A stretch of DNA of 64,000 bases from JADJLQ01 sp044227925 (GCA_044227925.1 JBGAVW010000019.1:9523-73522), one strand, 5' to 3'. Numbered from the stretch's first letter, positions 8,019-18,428 are shown. Made by a program: numbers and translations. Notes: generated by a model from the sequence alone, not told the origin.

Positions 8019-8912
8019 ATGAATAAGCAAATAGTACTCTGCATGTTATTTTCAACCTGTATGTTAAATGCCCAACAGTATGGGCAGTCTGAAAAACACA
8101 TTGCCAATTCAATCAAAGAAAACTTTTCAAAATCATCGTCAAAACATTTCCGGTATGGATCTGCCGGCGCAGTTACTGATTTTGGTTACAAGCAGGGAAT
8201 AAAATCAGCTTCTGATCCCAATGCAAGCATACTATCATTTAAAATCAATCCCGATGAAAAAGCCGGTGCGGGTCGTGGTCCGGAAATCATTTCCACTAAG
8301 TTTACCCATTTTGGTTCGTACTCGATAAGATTAAAAGTACCCAATGCTAAAACAATTCAACCGAATATAGGTGCAGTAGTTGGTTATTTTACGTATCACA
8401 CGGATACCATAAATGGGTTATCTGAAATAGATTTTGAATGGTTGCTTGCAGATCCCAAAATTATATACATCGGCACCTGGACCGGGCAGCGAGGAAAATT
8501 GGAGCGCATAGGACGCACTATTAATATGGCAACCGGAGAGATTTTAAGTACGGGACATAAAATTGGCTATGGAGGTAAGGTCAGCCCATTTGATGGAATG
8601 CAAAACCAACCAGCAACAGTGCAGCCTATTGTTGATTATGATGCATCAGCACGATTTTATACCTATGGATTTGATTGGTTCCCCGATCGTATCCGATGGT
8701 GGATGATAAACGAAGCAAATAAAGAGAAAATTATATTATGGGATTATAGTGGATCAAACCTGGGCATACCTCTGCATGCTTCACGATATAGGGTTAACTT
8801 TTGGCATACCAACAACTGGCCAGTAGAAGGCAATCCACTTTCCATAGAAAAACCAGCTGATAAATATGAACTGGAAGTGGATTGGTTGAAGTATAAAAAA
8901 TGGAAAAAATAA
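8019..8912 (+). CDS. Secreted glycoside hydrolase family 16 protein
   Basis: 297 residues with a signal peptide (cut after about L-N-A, residue ~18). The GH16 active-site signature E-I-D-F-E is at residues 136-140 (E136 nucleophile, D138, E140 acid/base), followed by W. The preceding beta strands (F-G-S-Y-S-I-R-L-K-V-P) and the C-terminal Y-.-F-D-W-.-P-D-R-I-.-W-W and F-W-H-T-N-N-W are typical of this beta-jelly-roll fold. GH16 enzymes cut beta-1,3/1,4-glucans, agar, carrageenan and similar galactans; which one cannot be decided here. Its position after the amino-sugar operon may reflect a shared role in polysaccharide use. Confidence 0.82.
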   Translation: MNKQIVLCMLFSTCMLNAQQYGQSEKHIANSIKENFSKSSSKHFRYGSAGAVTDFGYKQGIKSASDPNASILSFKINPDEKAGAGRGPEIISTKFTHFGSYSIRLKVPNAKTIQPNIGAVVGYFTYHTDTINGLSEIDFEWLLADPKIIYIGTWTGQRGKLERIGRTINMATGEILSTGHKIGYGGKVSPFDGMQNQPATVQPIVDYDASARFYTYGFDWFPDRIRWWMINEANKEKIILWDYSGSNLGIPLHASRYRVNFWHTNNWPVEGNPLSIEKPADKYELEVDWLKYKKWKK

Positions 8913-9105
8913 ACATACAAATCCATTTTTATTTTAAACTTATAATTATTCTTTCTTCCTGTAATTAGCCAAATTCGTAGACTTACTAATTAGTTGTTAG
9001 AAAAGTTTACTAGCCATACAATAAATGCCCACAACCCATCGTATTTAATACAATCCATCTATATTAACAGTTTTTTAAGCTTTATTTCTATTTAGAAAAA
9101 TCTGC

Positions 9106-10908
9106 ATGACTATGAATAATCTAAAGTATATTTTGTACTCATTCTTCAGTGTAGTATATCTTTCTGCTCAATCTCCCTATACTGACTATATCGGTGCCGG
9201 TCACTCCCAGGGTATTTCGGTGAAGACATCCAGTGATCTGGTAAGTCAGGATTGGCCTCTGGTAGCATCCGGTTACAAAACACTGGATGGCAAAGGGTTG
9301 GAAGGCAGAGCAGCAGAAGTATCCCGGTTTTTAGATCATGCCACTTTTGGGGCAAATCTTGAGGAAATCTGGTCACTTCAAAATAAAACGTTTTCAAACT
9401 GGATTGACGAGCAAATGGTGGCAACACGATCGGATTATACAGCCAGTACCAATGATATATTCCGCTATTTATATGATTATTATTTATCTCAGGGCAAAGA
9501 TTCCAATGAATTGTCGAGCTCTCCCGGATGGTCAGAGTTTAGGTATGCCTGGTGGAAGATTTTACAGGAAGGCAAAGATCAGCTACGACAACGAATGGCC
9601 TATGCCCTCAGTCAGATCTTAGTCATTTCTGATAATTCCGATTTGAGTGGCCAGGGTTTTGCTCTTTCATCGTATTACGATTTGTTATCCAAACATGCAT
9701 TTGGCAATTATAAAAATCTGCTAAAAGATATTGCATTGCATCCTTCCATGGGATTTTACCTCAGTCACTTGAATAACCCTAAGGCGATTCCGGAAGAAAA
9801 TATTCATCCTGATCAAAACTTTGCACGCGAAATAATGCAGTTATTTTCCATAGGCTTATACCAACTCAATGTGGATGGAACCAGGAAAAAGGATAGCCAG
9901 GGAAAGGATATCCCTACTTATACCAATAATGATATAGCCGAATTAGCAAAAGTATTCACCGGCCTGGGTATTAGCGCCACAATACATCCCGATGACGATT
10001 TATATTTTGGAAGGGGGATATGGGAGTCAGATATGACCAAACCCATGAAAATGTATCCGGATTGGCATGAGCCCGGAACCAAAAGACTTCCCAATGGTCA
10101 AATAATACCTGCAGGTCAGGATGGAATGAAAGACATCGAAGATGCTATTGATTTTCTATTTAATCATCCGAATACTGCACCGTTTATCTGCAGACAATTG
10201 ATTCAACGGTTTACCAGCTCTAATCCCACCAGGGAATATATAGCTCGGGTAGCCAATGTATTCAATAATGATGGGACAGGAACCCGGGGCAATATGGCCG
10301 CTGTGATCAAAGCCATATTACTCGATGTGGAGGCACGCGATTGTGAATCTGTAAATGATATACACGGGGGTAAACTATTGGAGCCGATACTTCGGTATAC
10401 CAAATTTGTACGCGCTATTGGTGTAAAAGCAGAAAATGAATATGCTTTTAATAATGGCTATCGTGCTCAAAGTCGTTTTTTCCAGCACCCACTTTCATCA
10501 CCCAATGTATTTAATTTTTATCTGCCCGATTACAAACCCAACGGCATGCTCACGGATGCAGGTTTAGTAGCTCCGGAATTTCAAATTTATAATAGCCTGA
10601 GTGCTATCGACTATCCTAATTTAGTGCATGAATGGGTGTATTGGGACTATGTATTTGAAAACTGGTCAGGACCTGATTTTAATTCCTATCCGCAGCTAAC
10701 CAAACTGTTGGGTGCTGCCAATAATGATGAAACGTTGATCAATGAAATTGATCTGCTTTTTACACATGGTGAAATGTCTCCCGAAACCAGAAAAATCATT
10801 TTGGAGTCATTAAAAGGGACAAGGCTTTCTGCGCACGGATTGGCCGATCGCATTAGTCTTGCATTATATCTGGCTTTGATCAGTCCTGATTTTGTAATCA
10901 AAAAATAA
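9106..10908 (+). CDS. DUF1800 domain-containing secreted protein
   Basis: 600-residue protein with an N-terminal signal peptide (K-Y-I-L-Y-S-F-F-S-V-V-Y-L-S-A). DUF1800 marks are clear: S-R-F-L-D-H-A-T-F-G (~70-79), R-Q-R-M-A-Y-A-L-S-Q-I-L-V (~161-173), P-E-E-N-.-.-.-D-Q-N-F-A-R-E-I-M-Q-L-F-S-I-G (~228-249) and a late S-P-N-V-F-N-F-Y (~465). The function is not known in detail. In many Bacteroidota, Planctomycetota and Proteobacteria, DUF1800 and DUF1501 genes sit side by side and are thought to act together at the cell surface. Here the DUF1501 gene follows after 18 bp. Confidence 0.87.
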   Translation: MTMNNLKYILYSFFSVVYLSAQSPYTDYIGAGHSQGISVKTSSDLVSQDWPLVASGYKTLDGKGLEGRAAEVSRFLDHATFGANLEEIWSLQNKTFSNWIDEQMVATRSDYTASTNDIFRYLYDYYLSQGKDSNELSSSPGWSEFRYAWWKILQEGKDQLRQRMAYALSQILVISDNSDLSGQGFALSSYYDLLSKHAFGNYKNLLKDIALHPSMGFYLSHLNNPKAIPEENIHPDQNFAREIMQLFSIGLYQLNVDGTRKKDSQGKDIPTYTNNDIAELAKVFTGLGISATIHPDDDLYFGRGIWESDMTKPMKMYPDWHEPGTKRLPNGQIIPAGQDGMKDIEDAIDFLFNHPNTAPFICRQLIQRFTSSNPTREYIARVANVFNNDGTGTRGNMAAVIKAILLDVEARDCESVNDIHGGKLLEPILRYTKFVRAIGVKAENEYAFNNGYRAQSRFFQHPLSSPNVFNFYLPDYKPNGMLTDAGLVAPEFQIYNSLSAIDYPNLVHEWVYWDYVFENWSGPDFNSYPQLTKLLGAANNDETLINEIDLLFTHGEMSPETRKIILESLKGTRLSAHGLADRISLALYLALISPDFVIKK

Positions 10909-10926
10909 TAAAACCTTGCAGAGAAT

Positions 10927-12315
10927 ATGAAAAATCAACATAGAAGAGATTTTCTAAAAATTGCCGGATTAGCCGGACTCGGATATACATCGAAAGCCAG
11001 CACTCTTTTTCAATTAAATAATATAGGAGCTCTATCCAAACTTAATAATCCGGAGGCAGAAGACTATAAAGCTTTAGTATGTATATATTTAGAAGGGGGA
11101 ATGGATTCGTATAATGTGCTTGTGCCTTTGGATATTCGTCATGCCAGCTATATGGTGAGTCGGTCTAATCTGGCCTTACCTAAAAATGTACTATTACCCA
11201 TCAGTCCTACCAATGTGGGATCTGCCCAATACGGTCTGCATCCTTCTTTAAAATCGGTAGCTTCTTATTTTAATCAGGGTAAAGCAGCTTTACTTACTAA
11301 TATTGGAACTCTATTGGAGCCCATCACCAAAGTGCAATATGAACAAAACAAAGGAAGAGTGCCATTAGGACTTTTTTCGCATTCAGATCAATCCAATCAA
11401 TGGCATACTGCGATATCAGATAACAGGATTACCAAGGGTTGGGCAGGAAGAATGGCTGACCTCATGTATACAGTTAATAGCAATGACCTGATTTCTATGA
11501 ATATATCGCTCTCTGGGACTAACGTATATCAAAGTGGAGTAAATGTGGTAGAGTTTACTGTGAATAATGATGGAGCTTCCGGTATTTACGACTATGATGC
11601 AGACTGGGGTTCTAATCCCGCAAAAAAAACGGCTATCCTAAAAATGCTGCAAGCCAAATACAAAGATCCTTTTAAACAAACTTATGTAAACACATTTCAG
11701 CGAGCCCTGGATGGTAGTCTGTCCTTTAATACCGCTGTTCAGCAAAGCCCCGTCATTAATACAAAATTTGAAGACAACGATCTTTCCAACAAGCTTAAAA
11801 TGATAGCAAGGACTATTGCCGTTAGAAAGCAGTTGGGATTTAAAAGACAGATCTTTTATTTACACTACAGCGGCTGGGATCATCACGATGAATTGCTGGA
11901 TAATCAACGATCCATGTTACAAACATTGGATACAGCCATAGATTCATTTCAAAAATCCATACAGGAACTCAATATTGCTGATAATGTAGTGACATTTACT
12001 ATGTCCGAATTTGCAAGGACACTATCTTCCAACGGAAATGGTACGGATCATGCCTGGGGTGGAAACGCCATGGTCATTGGTAATCCAATAAAAGGTAAAA
12101 AGATCTATGGCAACTTTCCCAGTTTGACATTAAAATCAAATATAGACCTGGGCAATGGGGTTTTGATACCCGATTTACCAAATGATCTCTATTTTGCAGA
12201 GCTGGCCTTATGGTTTGGTTTACGACCCAGTGACCTGCACGATGTATTTCCCAATCTTGGCAACTTCTATGCAAAAGGATCCACCAAGGCACCCATCGGT
12301 TTTCTAACGATTTAA
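10927..12315 (+). CDS. DUF1501 domain-containing protein (Tat-exported, sulfatase-like fold)
   Basis: 462 residues. It opens with H-R-R-D-F-L-K-I-A-G-L-A-G-L-G, a twin-arginine leader. DUF1501 features include V-C-I-Y-L-E-G-G-M-D-S-Y-N (~51-63), F-S-H-S-D-Q-S-N-Q-W (~148-157), a central W-D-H-H-.-.-L (~319), T-M-S-E-F-A-R-T (~358-365) and G-T-D-H-A-W-G-G-N (~373-381). The family is related to alkaline phosphatase/sulfatase-like enzymes, though activity is unproven. Partner of the preceding DUF1800 gene. The T9SS protein after it lies 20 bp downstream, so all three are probably one transcript. Confidence 0.87.
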   Translation: MKNQHRRDFLKIAGLAGLGYTSKASTLFQLNNIGALSKLNNPEAEDYKALVCIYLEGGMDSYNVLVPLDIRHASYMVSRSNLALPKNVLLPISPTNVGSAQYGLHPSLKSVASYFNQGKAALLTNIGTLLEPITKVQYEQNKGRVPLGLFSHSDQSNQWHTAISDNRITKGWAGRMADLMYTVNSNDLISMNISLSGTNVYQSGVNVVEFTVNNDGASGIYDYDADWGSNPAKKTAILKMLQAKYKDPFKQTYVNTFQRALDGSLSFNTAVQQSPVINTKFEDNDLSNKLKMIARTIAVRKQLGFKRQIFYLHYSGWDHHDELLDNQRSMLQTLDTAIDSFQKSIQELNIADNVVTFTMSEFARTLSSNGNGTDHAWGGNAMVIGNPIKGKKIYGNFPSLTLKSNIDLGNGVLIPDLPNDLYFAELALWFGLRPSDLHDVFPNLGNFYAKGSTKAPIGFLTI

Positions 12316-12335
12316 ATTTTCAATTAAGTCTTATC

Positions 12336-13163
12336 ATGAAACTTTTAAACTATTCAGATAATAGCCTGGCATTGCGCACAGCAACACTAATTAAAATTAC
12401 ATCTAAGTGCATCTCCGTGGTCTTAGTGGCTTACTTCACACTATATTCCACCCCACTTCAATCCCAGTGTTACCTCGACCGTCACAATACTTCCTGGCAC
12501 GATGCCTGGACTTCCTGTAATAAAAAAGCATCACCCAATCCAAAACGCGATTCTTCACATTGGATCATGTATCAGCTGGGCTATGAATATACCCTGGGCG
12601 AATCGTATTTCTGGAATCACAATACACCCACCTCTTTGAATTACGGTGCGAAAAAAATTGCAATTGATTATTCATTGGATGGTGCAACCTGGAATAATTG
12701 GGGAGATTTTACATTGCAAAAAGCAAATGGCAGCAAATACTATGAAGGTGAAAAAGGCCCCAACTTAAAAGGGCTCAAAGCAGCATACCTTTTATTGACT
12801 ATACTGGACAATTATGGTGGCCCTTGTACATCGATTGCCGAATTGAAAATAGATGTATTGCGTAGCTCCAATACTACTGCTTACCGACCTTCATTGCCCG
12901 GTGCCGATTGCCTCTCCGCGCTTACCTATCCCAATCCCTTTAAGAGTATCGTAGGGCTTGATATTACCAACACATGTAATGAATCTTATTCGTATCATAT
13001 AGAAGATGTGATGGGCAGAAAAATCTCAGCCTCTACACAGATCACCCAAAAAGGACTGTACAATACCAATTTTAACGGAAGCCAGTTAGGTAATGGAGTT
13101 TATTTTTTAGTAGTGAATAGCGGAAATGCGAGTGTAAGGAAGAAAATAATGAAAGTGGAGTAA
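12336..13163 (+). CDS. Secreted protein with C-terminal T9SS type A sorting domain
   Basis: 275 residues. A hydrophobic segment at ~28-45 precedes a secreted region rich in W, N and G (residues 50-180; D-Y-S-L-D-G-A-.-W-N-N-W-G resembles a discoidin/F5-F8-type beta-sandwich). The last ~75 residues (from T-Y-P-N-P-F at ~205) form a type IX secretion signal: P-N-P-F, D-V-M-G-R, L-G-N-G-V-Y-F-L-V-V and a lysine-rich end. The protein should pass the outer membrane through the T9SS. Its role is unknown; co-transcription with DUF1800/DUF1501 suggests it is their surface partner. Confidence 0.8.
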   Translation: MKLLNYSDNSLALRTATLIKITSKCISVVLVAYFTLYSTPLQSQCYLDRHNTSWHDAWTSCNKKASPNPKRDSSHWIMYQLGYEYTLGESYFWNHNTPTSLNYGAKKIAIDYSLDGATWNNWGDFTLQKANGSKYYEGEKGPNLKGLKAAYLLLTILDNYGGPCTSIAELKIDVLRSSNTTAYRPSLPGADCLSALTYPNPFKSIVGLDITNTCNESYSYHIEDVMGRKISASTQITQKGLYNTNFNGSQLGNGVYFLVVNSGNASVRKKIMKVE

Positions 13164-13340
13164 AGGGATAGCAGGTTTAAATTAATTTGATCACGGATTA
13201 ATTGTCCATTCTCCGGCGGATATCATTAGATTTCTTTTAGAATATTTTTATTTGTGGCCTGAAAGAATTCCTTTTAAATTTTTTCCATATACTCCAAATT
13301 TGCCTGACTCAGGACATTCCCTTTCTCCACGCATCCCTTA

Positions 13341-14807
13341 CTAAAACTTAGCATTCACAAATTCCCATTCCTTCACATGTGAATTCCTATGTTCTCTATT
13401 TACTATTTCATCCAGCTTTTTTATGATCTCAGGATGTGCAGAAGACAGATCAATTGATTCCATGCTATCTGTAGCAAGGTTATAGAGTTGCCAGGCAGCA
13501 TTTTTATTGGTTTTCATATTCATTTTCACTCCTTTCCATTCGCCGAGATGTATCGCCAGCTGCCCTCCATTCTCGGGGTATTCAAAATAGGTATAAGGTC
13601 TTGTTTTCTGATGGGTTGGTTTATTCAATAAAGCCGGCAGATACGAAATACCATCATTGGGTACACTTCTTAGATTTAACAGATCGGTTAATGTTGCCAT
13701 CAGATCATATTGTACTGATACCAGGTCGGTAGTACTGTTTTCTTTGATTCTTCCTTTCCATTTTACGATGAAAGGGACCCTGATACCACCCTCATACAAT
13801 TCCATTTTTAATCCTCGCAATCCGGCAGTGCTGTTAAAATAGGTCGCCTCTACCCCTTTAGAAAAAGTGGTACCATTATCCGATGAAAACATAATAATGG
13901 TATTCGATTCCAGACCGGAAGATTTAATTTTATCCATTACCATTCCCACTTGTGTATCCAGATAGCTGATCATAGCGGCATAGGCAGAGAGGGGCGTTTT
14001 GTGCATTGCATAGCCAGCGTTTCCAGTATACGGTTTTTCAATAAATTTACCCAGGTAAGAGGCCAATGCTTTATCGGGTACTTGTAATGAAAGATGCGGC
14101 ATGGGATAGGCTAAGTATAGGTAAAAAGGGTTTCGTTTGTTTTGATCTATATACCTCAATGCTTTCTCTGTCATTTTATCAGGAGCATATTCTACTCCTT
14201 TATAATATTCATACTCTTTGTCGGTAATATTGGCCTGGTCTACTTTACGATGCACGTATATAGGATCATTTTTTAGTGAGTCCCATTTTCCATTTTCCCA
14301 TAGATGAGTAGGATAATAATTATGAGCCTGCTTTTGACACAGATACCCATAGAAATAATCAAAACCCTGTAACTGAGGATTGCCGGTAGTATTATGCATC
14401 CCTAATCCCCACTTCCCAATCAACGCTGTTTTATATCCTTTTTCCTTTAGTAAATGAGCGGTGGTAATGGCACCTTCCGGCAAGGGCATCTGTCCACCTT
14501 CTTCATGATCGCCAAATCCTCCGAGTTCATAATTACCCCGGATATAGGAATGTCCCGGATGTTTGCCGGTAAGCAACATACATCGTGATGGTGCACATAC
14601 CGGAGCACTGGAATAATGCCTGCTAAATCTCATGCCTTCGCGGGCCAGCTTATCTATATTGGGAGTAGCTATTTTTTGTTGGCCATAACACCCCAGTTCA
14701 CCATACCCAAGGTCATCGGCATAGATATATATGATATTCGGTCTGGATTCTTTTGCAATGGCATCTTTTGCCCATACCAGGAAAAATAAGTATATGATGT
14801 ATTTCAT
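13341..14807 (-). CDS. Sulfatase (arylsulfatase family S1)
   Basis: 488-residue secreted sulfatase with a signal peptide (residues 1-18). The metal-binding Y-A-D-D-L-G-Y-G (~29-36) and the maturation motif C71-A-P-S-R are present; C71 would be oxidised to formylglycine. G-K-W-G-L-G and S-S-D-N-G-T complete the active site. A-P-V-C-A-P-S-R-C-M-L-L-T-G-K is the standard S1 form. It lies 33 bp downstream of hmuY on the same strand, so it may be co-transcribed with the heme uptake genes, an unexpected pairing. Substrate unknown. Confidence 0.9.
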   Translation of the reverse strand: MKYIIYLFFLVWAKDAIAKESRPNIIYIYADDLGYGELGCYGQQKIATPNIDKLAREGMRFSRHYSSAPVCAPSRCMLLTGKHPGHSYIRGNYELGGFGDHEEGGQMPLPEGAITTAHLLKEKGYKTALIGKWGLGMHNTTGNPQLQGFDYFYGYLCQKQAHNYYPTHLWENGKWDSLKNDPIYVHRKVDQANITDKEYEYYKGVEYAPDKMTEKALRYIDQNKRNPFYLYLAYPMPHLSLQVPDKALASYLGKFIEKPYTGNAGYAMHKTPLSAYAAMISYLDTQVGMVMDKIKSSGLESNTIIMFSSDNGTTFSKGVEATYFNSTAGLRGLKMELYEGGIRVPFIVKWKGRIKENSTTDLVSVQYDLMATLTDLLNLRSVPNDGISYLPALLNKPTHQKTRPYTYFEYPENGGQLAIHLGEWKGVKMNMKTNKNAAWQLYNLATDSMESIDLSSAHPEIIKKLDEIVNREHRNSHVKEWEFVNAKF

Positions 14808-14840
14808 TCTAATAATATGGCAGAATCCAAATCTACTATA

Positions 14841-16277
14841 TTATTTTATCAAGCTATACTCAAATCTTGGTTTGCCCCTTTCTCCATTACTATCCAGTGC
14901 AATAAATTTCAATTTATATACATTTCCCGCCGGATCTTTAATAATATAGTACCGGTCATTACGTATAGCCGGTGCGGATGTCGGTCCCCCACCGGATCTC
15001 CAGTTGGAACCTATCTTGATTTGTGATTGCGTTCCGAAGTCCAGTGATGAAAGATCAGCGGCACCAAAATTTTCATAGGGCTTAGTCGTATTTAAAATCT
15101 GAGCTGTCTGTACTTTATATGTGTTTTGAACGATCACATCCTGAAAATAATAAGGTACTAATCCAGCTCCGAGATTGGTAAGATTTGTAAAACCTGTCCA
15201 GCAAATATCCCATTTATCTTTTGGCGGGTCTACAGTGACCACTCCTTTTTCAAAATCTATATATTGAAAATTGTAAGTATCGTTTTTATTGACAGTGATT
15301 TCAGCAAAGGTATTGGAATTGATATCAGCATGTTGCACGAGATAACCATTGCCTTTGCGCAATATTCTGATTTTTTTCCATGGCAGTGCCGGTGCAGGGG
15401 CTCCCACTCCCATACCTTGATTGATGATATACACTTTATTACTGGTGTCTGAAACACTGATTTCGGAGATGGAAGTCTTAGCAAGATTACCATTAGGTTC
15501 ATCTATCCATGCAGGTGTGCCGGAAATCCAGGATGGAACATCAGTGCCTGTGATGGCACTAAAAATGGCATTCAATGAAAATCTCGAGGTCAAACCCACC
15601 GTATCGGCAGCATTTACTTGAGTCAAATCATTTTTTGTAGTAGCATAGGCAAGCATGCCATTTGCGGCATTGAGTATCACCCTGTAATCAGCCCCGCTGG
15701 CAAAGCCAAGATCGAAATCGAGTCTTGGATAGCTTGACATTCTATTTGCACTGAGATCGATAAATACTTTATTGGGATAAAGTGTTCCGCCTCCATCAAT
15801 AGTGGTAGCAGATGCACCTGCAGATACTATTTCAGAAAAATTAATCTTTATCTCCGGGTTGACGCCGATTTTGAGCCCGGAAGGCACTGATGCAATCGTA
15901 AACTTAATTGATTCAGTACCATCAAATAACACCCCCGGCTTTTTGGTAATTTTTATGGTTTTAGCGAGGTCTCCGGAGACAATGGGTATAGATATGGCGG
16001 TTGATGAAATAGCAGGTAGAGTGGTAATGTCTTTGTCGTATACAATATCTTCCATGAATGCATTTACAATTACATTTCCTGCAACCGTAGCAGCATAAGA
16101 TAATTTCAGATTTAAAGTCACTTCATTTTCTGTTGCAGCAAAACCCAGATTATTGGTTTCAAATGAAACCAGGTTATCCGGCAATTCAGGATCTTTCTTA
16201 CAGGATGCAATGAAGATTAACCCTGATAAAATCAATACTTTAAATGAGAAACTTAACAAAGAAAATGTCTTTCGCAT
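14841..16277 (-). CDS. hmuY: HmuY family lipoprotein (heme-binding protein candidate)
   Basis: 478 residues. The signal peptide ends at I-A-S-C (Cys26), so this is a lipoprotein, probably surface-anchored. The N-terminal part holds Calx-beta-like beta strands (~37-150). The C-terminal ~300 residues resemble HmuY: K-W-D-I-C-W-T-G-F near 357-365 and a W-R-.-G-G motif, then Y-Y-I-I-K-D-.-.-G-N-V-Y-K-L-K-F near the end. HmuY binds heme and hands it to a TonB-dependent receptor; the receptor gene lies 8 bp upstream in the same operon. The protein is much longer than Porphyromonas HmuY (about 215), because of the added N-terminal domain. Confidence 0.72.
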   Translation of the reverse strand: MRKTFSLLSFSFKVLILSGLIFIASCKKDPELPDNLVSFETNNLGFAATENEVTLNLKLSYAATVAGNVIVNAFMEDIVYDKDITTLPAISSTAISIPIVSGDLAKTIKITKKPGVLFDGTESIKFTIASVPSGLKIGVNPEIKINFSEIVSAGASATTIDGGGTLYPNKVFIDLSANRMSSYPRLDFDLGFASGADYRVILNAANGMLAYATTKNDLTQVNAADTVGLTSRFSLNAIFSAITGTDVPSWISGTPAWIDEPNGNLAKTSISEISVSDTSNKVYIINQGMGVGAPAPALPWKKIRILRKGNGYLVQHADINSNTFAEITVNKNDTYNFQYIDFEKGVVTVDPPKDKWDICWTGFTNLTNLGAGLVPYYFQDVIVQNTYKVQTAQILNTTKPYENFGAADLSSLDFGTQSQIKIGSNWRSGGGPTSAPAIRNDRYYIIKDPAGNVYKLKFIALDSNGERGKPRFEYSLIK

Positions 16278-16285
16278 GACTCTTT

Positions 16286-18325
16286 TTATTTAATGATGGA
16301 ATAATGTATACCCAGATAAGCTGATCTGCCATAACCGATGGATTGATTATTGCCAGGAGTATGCACTCCTGTAGGACTGATGCTGTTGCTTATGATTTGT
16401 TGTATGTTGAATAAATTGCGTACACCGGCAGAAATCTGTATTTTGGAATTAATATTTTTATTCATGCTGATGTCAGTCCATGAATAATCTTCGAATATGG
16501 ACTGCCTTATACTTTGTGTTCCATCAACCAGGATGGATTCGAAATAGGGGGTCTTACCGGTATATTTTTGGAATAAACCAATGGTGAGTTTTTGTTTTAT
16601 AAAAGTATAGCTTGCAGAAAGAGATGCTTCGGGTGACCACACAAATTCAGCCGTACTTTTATCTGAGGCATTAAATTGATTATACCTTCCTGTATAACCT
16701 GCAGTAAAAAGAAAACTGAGGTGGTGACTGCGGGCCTGAAGACTGGTGGTAAATCCTTTGGTTTTATAGTGATCAATATTAATATACGTTACTTCTTGCG
16801 GATTGGATGGGCTTTGCCCAAAATTGATAAGATCTTGTATCGTATTGTAAAAGGCGTTGATGGAAAAATCCAATTTATTTCGTTCGCTATTTTTGATCTG
16901 CCATGACCAGGATCCGGAGAGCGAATGAGACAATTCAGATCGTAAATTGGTATTGCCAATGACCGCATGATTAGAGTCAAAAAAACTGAAATACAATTCT
17001 CTGAGTGAGGGTGCTCTAAAACCACGACCGTAAGCAAATTTAAATACCTGACTGGGATGTACATCCCATTTCAAATTTAAAGAGGGTATGCCAGCAGGTG
17101 CATCATATACCGAATTGTATATAAGACGAAGGCCTGGCTTTAATGAAAGACGGTCAGTCAATTTTAAGTCTCCGGAAAAAATAATTCCATAATCCTGGAT
17201 GGTATGACTGCCCGTCGATAATCTGCCTCCTTTACCGGATTCCACATTAATGTCTATTCCGGGCAAGAAAGAAAACCAATTGGTGATTCGTAAAGGCATC
17301 AACATTCTCAGGGTAAGTCCATTAAAGACAGAGGTATCTTGTGCGCCGGGAGCAATTGAAAGCCGTCTGTCATTGGTTTCTTCATTAAATGTAGTGGCTT
17401 GTACTTGTCTTTTAAAAAACGTATACCCAATCGCGGTATTCAATTTTAATTTATCTGAGATGTGTACATCGGATTGCCATTGGTGCATCCATCTGCTGGT
17501 AAGGTATTTTTGGTCATTGGCAATAGATGCAGTAGGAATACCAGGATTAAAAATGTCCTCATTGGTATAATCCAGTCTATAATGACTTTTAAACCTGTTT
17601 TTATCGATACCCAGTACCATACCTGTCAGATATTGGGTCTTCGGATGCCATTGGTAATCCCGGCCAATTGCTGTACCGGTAAATCCGCCAAAACCATTCC
17701 TGGCCAGGTTACCTTTGATATATACATCGCCTTTGGAGAATCCCCCGTTTATGGCATACTGATGTATTCCTGCCGGCCACCCGTATTCTGTATGCACCGT
17801 TTCTTCTTGAATTTTTATTGCAAGATCTGCCTTCCCTTCAATGGCTTTTTTAGTAATGATATTGATTACTCCTGCCAATGCATCAGCACCATAAATTACA
17901 GACATGGGTCCTTCTACTACTTCTATTCGGGCTATGGTATTGATGTCTATCTGATTCAGATTGATTTCGTTATTCGTTCCTTGCCGCCCCACCATTGGGA
18001 TACCGTCTACGAGGATTTTTACATTTTGGCCGGCGATCCCCTGCATACTCATATTGCTGTTTCCGGTAGCCAGATCCTGATTAAATCGGATATTGGTTTC
18101 GGTGGCCAACACATCTTGTATGCGCACTGCTCCACGGAGTTTGATTTGATCCTGCCCTATACTTCGAATTTGGTATACTGACTGGCGTGCAGACTCTGGG
18201 GTGATAGATCCGGTAACCACCACCTCTGAAATAGTTTGGATTGAAAAACTATCGCTGGAGGTCTGACTGCGAATCAATTGAAAAAAAAGAATGAAAAAAA
18301 ATACTCCTGCCTGCCTTACTAACAC
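16286..18325 (-). CDS. TonB-dependent outer membrane receptor (heme/siderophore type)
   Basis: 679 residues with a signal peptide, a plug domain (S-E-V-V-V-T-G-S at ~33; I-L-V-D-G-I-P-M at ~104; I-E-V-V-E-G-P-.-S-.-.-Y-G-.-D-A-L-A-G-V-I-N-I-I-T at ~133-157) and a 22-strand barrel ending in a beta-signal-like Y-L-G-I-H-Y-S-I-I-K. No SusC-type carboxypeptidase extension, so it is the classical small-ligand type. The GTG start at 18325 is the only upstream candidate. First gene of an operon with hmuY, divergent from a PchR-like AraC regulator; this arrangement is typical of regulated iron or heme uptake. Confidence 0.88.
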   Translation of the reverse strand: MLVRQAGVFFFILFFQLIRSQTSSDSFSIQTISEVVVTGSITPESARQSVYQIRSIGQDQIKLRGAVRIQDVLATETNIRFNQDLATGNSNMSMQGIAGQNVKILVDGIPMVGRQGTNNEINLNQIDINTIARIEVVEGPMSVIYGADALAGVINIITKKAIEGKADLAIKIQEETVHTEYGWPAGIHQYAINGGFSKGDVYIKGNLARNGFGGFTGTAIGRDYQWHPKTQYLTGMVLGIDKNRFKSHYRLDYTNEDIFNPGIPTASIANDQKYLTSRWMHQWQSDVHISDKLKLNTAIGYTFFKRQVQATTFNEETNDRRLSIAPGAQDTSVFNGLTLRMLMPLRITNWFSFLPGIDINVESGKGGRLSTGSHTIQDYGIIFSGDLKLTDRLSLKPGLRLIYNSVYDAPAGIPSLNLKWDVHPSQVFKFAYGRGFRAPSLRELYFSFFDSNHAVIGNTNLRSELSHSLSGSWSWQIKNSERNKLDFSINAFYNTIQDLINFGQSPSNPQEVTYINIDHYKTKGFTTSLQARSHHLSFLFTAGYTGRYNQFNASDKSTAEFVWSPEASLSASYTFIKQKLTIGLFQKYTGKTPYFESILVDGTQSIRQSIFEDYSWTDISMNKNINSKIQISAGVRNLFNIQQIISNSISPTGVHTPGNNQSIGYGRSAYLGIHYSIIK

Positions 18326-18428
18326 AGCACAATATTGAGGCCTTATTCAGAATAAAAATACCCATAATCAATAATTAAGTACCTATATTCGAAAAATAAT
18401 ATTAAAATAAAATGCTTATAAATAAAAG

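Noticed and set aside
17462..18181. 239-codon open frame on the plus strand
   Set aside because: Antisense to the TonB receptor; no domain match, cysteine- and phenylalanine-rich as expected of a reversed coding strand.
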